Assembly (NCBI RefSeq): GCF_932526225.1 | Contig: NC_064038.1 | Span: 5,628,741-5,688,740 of the forward strand | Origin: Nematostella vectensis | Lineage: Eukaryota; Cnidaria; Anthozoa; Actiniaria; Edwardsiidae | Direction: 5' to 3' | Length of the DNA stretch: 60,000 nucleotides | In this document: positions 38,501 through 50,500 of the stretch, in pieces | Numbering within the stretch: the first letter of the stretch is position 1 | How the letters are laid out: every line of letters starts with the position of its first letter | The notes under the pieces: model-generated | Told to the model about the DNA's origin: nothing | The model's database searches: none | The model's input: only the letters and a program-made list of their open reading frames with translations | Program-made: the position numbers and the translations under genes

Positions 38501-41500
38501 TTGGATGAGATCAAATCTCTTGTCATACTAACCCGATAGGTCTTGACCGTTTGGATGAGATCAAATCTCTTGTCATACTAACCCGATAGGTCTTGACCGT
38601 TTGGATGAGATCAAATCTCTTGTCATACTAACCCGATAGATCTTGACCGTTTGGATGAGATCAAATCTCTTGTCATACTAACCCGAAAGGTCTTGACCGT
38701 TTGGATGAGATCAAATCTCTTGTCATACTAACCCGAAAGGTCTTGACCGTTTGGATGAGATCAAATCTCTTGTCATACTAAACCGATAGGTCTTGACCGT
38801 TCGGATGAGATCAAATCTCTTGTCATACTAACCAACTTGATAGGTCTTGACCGTTCGGATGAGATCAAATCTCTTGTCATACTAACCCGATAGGTCTTGA
38901 CCGTTTGGATGAGATCAAATCTCTTGTCATACTAACCAACTTGATAGGTCTTGACCGTTCGAATGAGATCAAATCTCTTATCATACACCCACCCGATAGG
39001 TCTTGACCGTTTGGATGAGATCAAATCTCTTGTCATACTAACCCACCCGATAGGTCTTGACCGTTTGGATGAGATCAAATCTCTGTCATACTAACCCGAT
39101 AGGTCTTGACCGTTTGGATGAGATCAAATCTCTGTCATACTAACCCGATAGGTCTTGACCGTTTGGATGAGATCAAATCTCTTGTCATACTAACCCGATA
39201 GGTCTTGACCGTTTGGATGAGATCAAATCTCTTGTCATACTAACCCGATAGGTCTTGACCGTTTGGATGAGATCAAATCTCTTGTCATACTAACCAACTT
39301 GATAGGTCTTGACCGTTTGGATGAGATCAAATCTCTTGTCATACTAACCCGATAGGTCTTGACCGTTTGGATGAGATCAAATCTCTTGTCATACTAACCC
39401 GATAGGTCTTGACCGTTTGGATGAGATCAAATCTCTTGTCATACTAACCCGAAAGGTCTTGACCGTTTGGATGAGATCAAATCTCTTGTCATACTAACCC
39501 GAAAGGTCTTGACCGTTTGGATGAGATCAAATCTCTTGTCATACTAAACCGATAGGTCTTGACCGTTCGGATGAGATCAAATCTCTTGTCATACTAACCA
39601 ACTTGATAGGTCTTGACCGTTCGGATGAGATCAAATCTCTTGTCATACTAACCCGATAGGTCTTGACCGTTTGGATGAGATCAAATCTCTTGTCATACTA
39701 ACCAACTTGATAGGTCTTGACCGTTCGAATGAGATCAAATCTCTTATCATACACCCACCCGATAGGTCTTGACCGTTTGGATGAGATCAAATCTCTTGTC
39801 ATACTAACCCACCCGATAGGTCTTGACCGTTTGGATGAGATCAAATCTCTGTCATACTAACCCGATAGGTCTTGACCGTTTGGATGAGATCAAATCTCTG
39901 TCATACTAACCCGATAGGTCTTGACCGTTTGGATGAGATCAAATCTCTTGTCATACTAACCCGATAGGTCTTGACCGTTTGGATGAGATCAAATCTCTTG
40001 TCATACTAACCCGATAGGTCTTGACCGTTTGGATGAGATCAAATCTCTTGTCATACTAACCAACTTGATAGGTCTTGACCGTTTGGATGAGATCAAATCT
40101 CTTGTCATACTAACCCGATAGGTCTTGACCGTTTGGATGAGATCAAATCTCTTGTCATACTAACCCGATAGGTCTTGACCGTTTGGATGAGATCAAATCT
40201 CTTGTCATACTAACCCATCTGATTGGTCTTGACCGTTTGGATGAGATCAAATCTCTTAAGTACAACCATCAGAACCTCGCCGATCAGGTTTTTATATTTT
40301 TCTAGTCGTACTAACCCATCTGATTGGTCTTGACCGTTCGGATGAGATCAAATCTCTTGAGTACAACCATCAGAACCTCGCCGATCAGGTTTTTATATTT
40401 TTCTAGTCGTACTAACCCATCTGATTGGTCTTGACCGTTTGGATGAGATCAAATCTCTTGTCATACTAACCCGATAGGTCTTGACCGTTTGGATGAGATC
40501 AAATCTCTTGTCATACTAACCCGATAGGTCTTGACCGTTTGGATGAGATCAAATCTCTTGTCATACTAACCCGATAGGTCTTGACCGTTTGGATGAGATC
40601 AAATCTCTTGTCATACTAACCCGATAGGTCTTGACCGTTTGGATGAGATCAAATCTCTTGTCATACTAACCCGATAGGTCTTGACCGTTTGGATGAGATC
40701 AAATCTCTTGTCATACTAACCCGAAAGGTCTTGACCGTTTGGATGAGATCAAATCTCTTGTCATACTAACCCGAAAGGTCTTGACCGTTTGGATGAGATC
40801 AAATCTCTTGTCATACTAACCCGATAGGTCTTGACCGTTCGGATGAGATCAAATCTCTTGTCATACTAACCAACTTGATAGGTCTTGACCGTTCGGATGA
40901 GATCAAATCTCTTGTCATACTAACCCGATAGGTCTTGACCGTTTGGATGAGATCAAATCTCTTGTCATACTAAGAGTACATACTAGCCCGATAGGTCTTG
41001 ACCGTTTGGATGAGATCAAATCTCTTGTCATACTAACCCGATAGGTCTTGACCGTTCGGATGAGATCAAATCTCTTGAGTACAACCATCAGCACCTCGCC
41101 GATCAGGGTGATAATGACGAAGATGGCGATGATGACGAGTAGGGTGTAGAAGGTGTTTAGGACGAGGGATCTGCAGGCGGTCACGTAGGGGTCGACTCCA
41201 CGCATCATCTGCTGCTTGTATAGGATGCGGTCGAACTTGGTGAACCTAGATAAAGAGGACAGGCACACCTCTAATATTAGTTGAATACCATTAAATGATA
41301 AGTGGTGAACCTAGATAAATAGGACGTGTTTTGGCAACTGATAGGGGTTATAAATGATACAGGGTGGACCTCTACTAAAAGGACAGTACCATGATTTGAA
41401 TTTAATATGAATTGAATAAAGTAAAATGATACATAGCATTGAATTGACTAAAATTTCAATTGCAGGCCTCGAAACATTGGGGGCACAATACAGAAACATT

Positions 41501-44500
41501 AAAAAAATATTTAGGGGGGAGCACAGTCACGCCCCTACTGGTCATTTCCTAATATTTTTTTTTTTTTTTGGGGGGGGGGGGGTACGTGCCCCCAGTGCCC
41601 CACCCCCTGCTACGGCCCTGGCAAACCTGTATAATAAAGGCAAAAGGAAAATGCAGTTGACCAGTAAACCGGTCAAACAGGCAAATAATCATAAGTAATA
41701 TACAAAGCACAAAAAATTAAAGTTGTATGCACCAAAACGGCTAAAAGAAACGTAATATCAAGAACGTTTAGCAAACAAATGTCGTTTTTGTGGAGATCAC
41801 TTGTGGAATACACCATGTAAGGAAACTAATCGATTCCATGTTTAGACTGCAAGTTTACTGTACGCTTTCAAGGTAGCGGCATCGCAGGGGCCTAGTAATC
41901 TATATAATATAGAATAGAAAGAGCAAGACAAATAATGATGACCTTTTTCTTAACTATTTATAACCATTTTGAGATCACGCCATGTTAATTTATTCAATCA
42001 ATTTGTATTTTGTAAGCGCCAGCAACCTGCAAAGGGTGGTCTTAATAGAGGTATAAAATACCGTATTTGAGTGACCATGTGGTCGCTAAAGAGGTTGTAC
42101 TGTCAAGCATTTGTACCCTTGAGGTACCGCACTGGGGCCGGTTCCTGAAAGGCCGATTAACTTAACCCTAGATCAGAGCCTAATCCCGGGTTAAAACTTT
42201 TTAATCGTAGTTTAGCTAACCTACGGATAACTCACCATTCCCGAAAGCCAAGTATTCCCCCGAATTACTGACGCTGGATGAAGTGAGTGAAAAACTGGTT
42301 TGACGAGGAAAAAATTCACACAGGATACCCAGTAGATCAATAGAGAGTAACTCAAATTTACCTTTGGTGGTTTTATTTTCGCAGATAAGCCCCAAAACAC
42401 CTCTACCACCTGTAATTACCTCCATTTTATTGCCAAAAGTGTCATTTGTATGATTCGAGTTGGTGCGTGACACCAGCGAGACAGGTTCATTTCAAGTATA
42501 AATTTCATGTCTGTCCCAGCATAATTTTCGAGTCAGCATCGCAACGAAGGTCGCATAACAAAGCGAAATGTTTTTTATAACGTCTTTTTTGTCGACAACT
42601 TCATTTTATGAAACTTTAGTTCTTCTACAAAGTTTGGGAGGCCTGTGTTACGCCAACTAAACAGTGGGTTAGCGAGTTAACCCACCACACGAGCAGGGTT
42701 AGATTTGACCTCTAAACCAACAAAACTAACTAACTATGGCGCTCCTAAAAAGGGAGATTGGGTCGGCGCTTCAAGCGTATTTTCGAGATATCTTGGTAGT
42801 TTGTTTACACGAAGCACCTGTGTGCTATGCAAACTGGCATATAACCGCACACATCTTGGTATAACCGCTGGCAGACCTTCTTGGTATAACCGCTTGCATA
42901 ATTTCTGGGTATAACCGCTGCCTTTTTTTCTGGTTATAACAGCTGGTTTTCTGGTTATACTACTAAGGTTATACTACTATAACAGCTGTCCTACCTTTTG
43001 GGTATAACCGCTGGCACACTACACTCAAGCTTCGTTAAGTTTTGCAGGAACTGTTCCGTGTATGGCTTGACTCTGTCACATTTTCCGTCGACCCAGAAAC
43101 AGTATTCCTTGTTATGCAGATCAGCAGTCGTGCACTGGAAACCCTGAAAGAACTCGGCTTTCTTTCGCGCAAACGCGACACGAGCACTCAACCTACGATA
43201 AAAAGTGCTTTTAGTCATCGCCACTAGCAAGCTATGAGCGGTCTTGAGTGTTGCAACAGGAACAAAAACAAAAGAGAGAAAATAATAGCTTAATAATAAG
43301 ATAAAATAAATAGTACAGACTAAGAACTAAGGACAAGGTACCTATCAAGTAATGGACGAGTGACAGACATAGAGCGACATGGCAATGAAAGCTCGTGGGT
43401 CTATTGCTGTAAAGAGTGATATTTGGGAGATTGACAGAGGCTTTCGTCAATCGAAAGGTGGTTGAATGTATTCAAGCGTCCGAGTCCGTGCGCGGCTCCG
43501 AATTATCGACCGGCCTCTAGGGATCTACCCTCCCCCCCCCCCCGCTTCGTCTCTCGGTCTCTCGGGCTCTTGCCCCGACAAAACTTTAAAAAAATAATAG
43601 CCAAAATCACTGCGTTACGAAGCAAATTAACGTTGTAATCCTTCATCGCATGTGAAACTATCTTAATCTGATTTGGAACTCATCCCATGTACACAATCTG
43701 TATAAGGACAAATAAAAAGTATGTATGTATGTACCACGAGTAAGCCACCCCCCCCCCCCCCCCCCCCTCGGAAACACACACACACACCCGCACGGCTTCC
43801 GGCTTTGGTCAGCTAAAAGTTTAGCGACATTTTCTTATGGCATACACAGTAACCTTTTACCTTTTCTCGTAGTACGGTAACTGAATCTCATTGATTAAAA
43901 AGGCGTTTGAGGTGATTCTTGTATTTACAATCTTCCTCATCGTCATTATCGGCGCCATCTTCACCTCAAAGTACCCCAGCGCATCGAGCGACTCAACGTT
44001 CAGAGAATACTTGGCTGTTACTATGACAACGTAGATTGACAGCATTCCTATCACGCCAAGCAAGCACATGGGAACGAGGTTGGTCTTTGTCAACTGGAAA
44101 AGAGGGAATATGCATTTTAGTGGATTAGTGGACTGAACGGATCCTCCTCCTTTCCTCACCCTTGCCCACCCCCCCCCCCAATTCTACCTCCCTTATAATA
44201 GGGAAGGTAACCAAAAGTAGAGGGTTCTTGTTTCCAACGCTAACGCAACGCTGGGTTTCATTCTGCGTGGTGGGAAAAATACGTCTTCTTTCATTGGGTT
44301 AGGGCAGAAACAAAGGAGGAAAAAGCTTCGCTTCGCATAGCCTGCTAGCCGGCTCTCATTGTGGAATAATCCACAATAAGAGCAGGCTAGCAGGCTAGCA
44401 GGCTACGTTTTGAAAGGATTCCGTCCACCGTTCAGAAACGTGCGTTTGCTTATGTTCCTAATATCTACACCCTTATAGCCAAGCATATTCACCTGATAAT

Positions 44501-47500
44501 TCAACACCTTTAGCTGCCGAAATACGAAGAATGCGGCATCGTTAAGGTATCCTAAAGCCATCATTCCGTAAGAGACAGCTCTCATTCCATGCTCACGAAC
44601 CTCACTTTGTCCATCAACTTCATCTCCGCAAAAATCTTCATCACCCCTCCCCTGAGAACCAGTCCTGAGTTCCTTGTCCTCTTGCCCGTTTGATATTTGA
44701 GTGATTTTCCGTTGCTTATCGCTTTTATCCTGCTCCGTAGACGTTACACTCCTCCCTGGTGAACCAGTAGAATTCGAGCCAATGCTCTCCACGCTTGTGT
44801 CAAATGATTCTATGGATTCCTTCAACTTTTTCTTCTCCGTCTCCTTTCTCTTTTTCTCGTTATCTTCGATGATGTCATCAAGGTTGTACACCACAGGTAT
44901 CCCGTGCAGCAACAAGAGCGCACTTTGATACGTCTTGCAGTGTCTATAAACAAACCACAGAAAGTCCATGACGAGAAGAATACCAGAAATAATGCCAGTC
45001 TTGAATAGCGACGCAATCCATTCTAAAACCAGCAGTTCTTCAATTCTCTCCCCTGTTACTGGACTGAAGAATTTAAACTCTGGTATTTCGAGCTCTTCCA
45101 AGTTCAAAGACATGCTCTTTTTTGGTAAATTAACGTGAAATCCACTGAAATTATAATTGATTACATCGAAGTCTAGGTCCGGCTTATTAAAAGATTTGGT
45201 GAAATCATCAAAGAAGGCATCGAAGGATCCTAAAGAGACGTCAATCCGTGGAAAGCTGACATCTAAACTGACCCAATTGATAAACGGTCCGAGTCCACCC
45301 CCGAAGATTCTTGAAGCGGCATCAATGATGTCGTACATAACCTTAGCAGCCGACATCCAGAACGTTCCCTGGATCTTGTTTTGGATTTTTTGTACTTTCT
45401 CGTTTATCTCATCGGTTAGAACTCGGAGCCCGCGATTGAACTCTTCTCGTGTGTCTCTAAAGTTTCTCTTTGCCTCCTTAAAACGTCGCTCAACACTTTT
45501 AAACGCGGCGTGAATGATAGATTTATTCTTTATGTCCTCCATCAACCGTCGCTGCATCTCTCGGAAATACGCGTCGATCATTTTGTCGGCTTCGTCCAGT
45601 TTTTGGTCACACGTTTCCTTGCCTTTTTCAAGGTGTCGCAACTGACGATCTATCTCCTGCGCTTTGTGCGATTCCATTCGCTCCATGAGTTCCCTCTCAA
45701 TACCATTCCTCTGCGCCCGAAATTCAGGATACCTTTCCAACACCTTAACATTACTGTGATGAACAGCAGACAGAACGACCACAAGCAGGGTCAAGGTCAG
45801 GAGGAAGCTCTTCACCAGTCGCATTCCCACGTGCCATACCACAAATAGCACGTGCCGAAAATGAAGCTTGCTGTCCCTGTCCCGGTGGGACCTATCCTTA
45901 GGGCGTGTCCTGTACCCATAGATAAGGATCCCTACTAGGAGGGTCACCATGACAACAAGGGCGTAGGCGAAGGGGAGGAGAAGGTGCGCGATGTGATCGA
46001 TATCGATTTCGCTGTCTATCTCAGGGAGGTTAAAGTTTGGCGCGTATCGCGGGCTCACAAGGACGATCTGGATCGAGCGGTGTGTATCGGTCAGTTTGAT
46101 CATGAACTGCTTGTCGATCAAGTTTGTGTCGGCACCGGACGGAAGGTTAAACTCTACTAGGAAATCACACTTGGACTTGGTCACAGCTGAAACGGGAACG
46201 TGGTCATAATAAGTGATATCATGGCATTACTTCTGTGATCAAGCTTAGGCGACGGCTGTAAATAATAAACCTCAGGAAATAATAATTTCCCTTATGATCT
46301 ACTCTTTCTACTATTCATAGACGTGTTAGACATTCCTTCTATCATGTTATACGCCTCCACTACATACAATATCATAGTTATACACCTCCCATATCCACTA
46401 CATATGATATCATGAGTTATTCAATCGACAACATACAATATCTTATTTATACGCCACAATAACGTACAAATATCACAGTTATACACCGCGATAACGTACC
46501 AAGATCATAGATATTCACCCTGATAACGTACCTATATCATAGTTATTCACCCAGATAACGTACCTATATCATAGTTATTCACCCTGATAACGTACCTATA
46601 TCATAGTTATTCAAACTGATAACGTACCTATATCATAGTTATTCGCCCTGATAACGTACCTATATCATAGTTATTCACCCTGTTAACGTACCTATATCAT
46701 AGTTATTCACCCTGATAACGTACCTATATCATAGTTATTCACTCTGATAACGTACCTATATCATAGTTATTCACCCTGATAACATACCTATATCATAGTT
46801 ATTCACTCTGATAACGTACCTATATCATAGTTATACACCCTGATAACGTACCTATATCATAGTTATACACCTCCACCTTAGGCCTGTCCTGATCATACAT
46901 CTTGATGTTAAACGCGCCCGGACACTCTTTCAACCAACCCTTCACCATCAGTGTCCAAAACGTCCGGTTGCTGACCAGGGCGCCTTGTAAGGATGCATCA
47001 TTAAGGATGGTTGTACTCGGGAGGATCTCTCTGAGGATGGAACATTCCTTTGGCACCCGAAACGACACCTTGCAAAATGTGAAAATGCAAATCTAAGGAT
47101 CTTTTTACCAGTTAATGAAAATATGAATATTTCATAGCCGTAGCAGGCCTCGAATTATTTGGGGAACGAAACAGAAACATTGAGAAAACATTGGGGTGCC
47201 CCACCACGCCCTTGTTCATTTCCTCATAATCTTTTTAATATTGGAGGGCACGCGCCCCCAGTGCCCCACCCCTTGCTACGGCCCTGATTTGTTGCACCAG
47301 TCATTACCCCCCCCCCCCCCCCATCCCCATCCAAACCCCACCCCTTCCTTAGCCACATCCATCTACCTTGCGGTAAGAACTCTTGTCGTAAACCTTATAC
47401 ACCCTCTGGCGATCCTGCCAGTCAAGCTCGGCGTAGAGGTTAGCGAACTTCTCGAAGTTTTTATGCACTGAAGTATTGGCGACAAGGACGAAGTCTCCCT

Positions 47501-50500
47501 TGGGCTTGGACGCGCAGTGCGTGCTGGGCCAGGTTTTGGTGTTTATGCGAAATGGGCGTCGAGGTTGAAGGTGTAGTGAGTTCCTCTCGGATCCTGAGGC
47601 GATTGAATTCGTTAGGTCTTTATCATGGCTGAACCATCCGACATCGAATGACTCGCGGTTAACATTTCCGCTGATTATTAGGTCTTTTTTCGTGTCCTTC
47701 CCATGGAATGCAGTTGGATGGTGAAAAATCAAATACCCGAAGTCGTGAGTCGATTCTTCGTTCGATTCCTTGGTGAGATTCTTCATGTCGCCGGCAACAC
47801 CATACACCATTTCCCCGTGTTTCCATAGCGACGTTTGCAAAACAAATTGTGGTCCTTTCACTACCTCCACGTGACATCTGAAATCCCCGGATGAAGGAAA
47901 ACTTGGTTCAAGGGAAATCTTGTACTCGTCCGCGCGGACACAGGTAATCTGAGAGTCCAGGCAATTTTTCTCGTACATCCCACATGGACAAGACGTGCAT
48001 GTGCAGTTATCGACGAAACAGCAATCAAAGCAATAAGCGTAATGCTCAGAATAATTTTGTTTTCCAAGAGTGACGTCAAACCTTGTCTTGATGTCGCAGC
48101 CTGGGATGGAGCGAACGTGTTTTGCGCATGCCTCACGGCATTTACCGCAGGCCAGCTTTTTGCGATGACAGTCGGCGCTTTTCTCGACTTTTCTGAGTTT
48201 GTCGCTCAGAGTTCTGCTTCCAAAGAGGGGCACAACTGAGTTATTAACCCCCGGGCAGAACAACGCGTCGTCAACCTGGGATAAAGAGAAAATATAATGC
48301 TTAGCGTTTGTACCAAGTCTTAGTGTTAAAAATTGCTTCGACCACACCTACTAGTGCTCATGTCTTAGGATTAAGATTGTGATCAGCACCTACCTTAGCT
48401 TTTCTTTTGGATTCCGATTTAGGGTAGGTTGGGCAGTCATTATAGTAGTCATCTTTCCGAACATCTATCTCTTGAAAATGACTAATACTTGCTATGTAGA
48501 AATCTGGGAGCGGATATTCACAAAAATCGTCAAGAATCTTTTTGAAATCGCTAAGATCCTGGAACCTAGTGTTGTCGTTGCTATGGTGATGGACTTGTCG
48601 AAAGCTAGTGCTGAGATCCATGCTAATGAGCCTGACACGAAGGGCGATACCGCTGGTCCTGTTGAGCCAGACATCGTATGGACCGCTGATGTTGGTGACC
48701 GGAGGCTCGGTGTTGATGTCGTGCTTGACCTATAAGGGGAAAAAAAAGCTATTCTGTTATGCCACAGGGAGCCCAAATTTACAGTTCGTATCAAAGACAA
48801 TGTTATGGAATCGACATAAAAGAGGTAAACTTTCAAGGTCGGACCACAGGGAGCCCAAGCTCACAGTTTGTATACTATAATAGAAATGAGATTTTTTTTC
48901 AAAAATAAAAAAACACTCGTGAAGCTCGGAAACAATAGGACTTGCCCTTGAAATCATGTGACTTTTTGGGTAACAAAAAGTAACAAAAACAATAAGCGCT
49001 TACGAGTCAGCAAGAAAGTTTGTTTGTCGGGAAGAGAATATTTTCATTGAAAAATTTTATCTTCTCGTCGCTCTCTGGCTTTACGGGCGCAACAATCTCT
49101 GTATTTATTTTGGCTCGAATTTTGGCACTCAAAAAGTCATCTGACTTCTGAGTGCAAGTCGCCTTTATTCAATATGGGTGTTTCGAGAAACGAGCCCCTG
49201 GGGGCTTATTCCTTAAATTTGAAAAGCTGGCTAATATAAAATTAATGGTATCTAAATGTGTTGAAATATCGTCAAACATCGTATTTTACCACAAATATTC
49301 TTGGAAGGACGATTCTATGAATATATAGATTTTGATCTTCCCCGAACTTTTCGGGCCCGAAAGAAACGACACTTTTTGGGTAACTTTTTGGCTTCAGCAA
49401 AACTTCGAAAATAGCCCCATGGAGCGTAATCATTTGGACTATGAACCAAGAGGACGTTCAAACTGTTCTAAAACATGAAAGTGGTTCTCAAAAAGGAAAA
49501 CTTGCGTAATTTTCAGCAAAATTGCAAAATAAAGTTTTTGGACCCGTGAATTCTCGGGTGTTTCGAGAAACAAGCCCCTGACGTTAAAAGAAAAGCAGAC
49601 ATGTTATCTCACCTTGAAGAGGTCCTCATACATCAGGTGTTGAGAAACTTTGATCTGCGGAAGCTGTGATATATCTGGGAAAAAATGCTTCTTATTTTTG
49701 ATAATTGAGTGGGATGACACAGTAATAAGGAATAAGTCTCTGTACATGCTTTTACAAGCTGTACGTTACTCAAATCCTGAAATTACGTACAGTGAATAAA
49801 CTATATCGTATATAACCATTTTGGGTGAAGATTTGGCATTGTTTTGGCAAATTTTTATTTTTTTTTCTTTAGTACAAGTGTGCAAGTTTGGCATTGTTTT
49901 GGAAAATGTTTATTTTTTAATTAGTGTGCAAGTGCCTTTCGACTCCTTAAAGAGTTTCAATCAGCCATTCCTTTGTTTATGTTTCTTCGAAAATCATAAC
50001 CAACAACGATGATTGATTCAACGTATCTCAGGAACTCCCATGTGAATCAGCCGATGGAAATGGATGCTTCTGTGTGGCTCGTATTGTGCGGATCATAAAA
50101 TGGCGGCGTGATAGGCTTTAATTGGGAAAAAAAACTTTTTTTTACCGGTACAGTTCCTGTCTGTGGTCCCGGCGCACGCGGCAGACTCGAACTCGTTATA
50201 ACTGCAGAGTGGACGACATTCTAAAATGATCATAAACAGACAGTATCAACTGGAAAACTGCACTAGTGCAACACGCATGCGCCATACGTAATAATAGAAA
50301 GGAAACTTTTCATTGAGGGGGGAGGGGGGATTACGCGATCGTGAAAGATGGAGCCCTCTTTACGAAGGGCTGTCCTAATTTATATTTACTGCATGATCTC
50401 AAGTTATGATCTGTCTCGCTAGCTGACAAAGTGCACTATGGGCCAAAGGCAGAAGATCCTAGTAATTCCCGAGTAGCACCGAGTCACTTCCGAGTAGTAT

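Noticed and set aside
33155-41110. CRISPR-like or centromeric-type repeat array
   Set aside because: No unique spacers between repeats, and the unit matches the adjacent exon end and donor. It is a tandem duplication inside a eukaryotic intron.
44701-45848. Plus-strand ORFs of 75-118 residues opposite the membrane-protein exon
   Set aside because: Antisense shadows of the long minus-strand coding exon 46186-44493.
47367-48275. HAP2/GCS1 fusion protein
   Set aside because: There is a Cys-rich ectodomain and TM layout, but I could not find the HAP2-GCS1 domain pattern, so the name is not supported.
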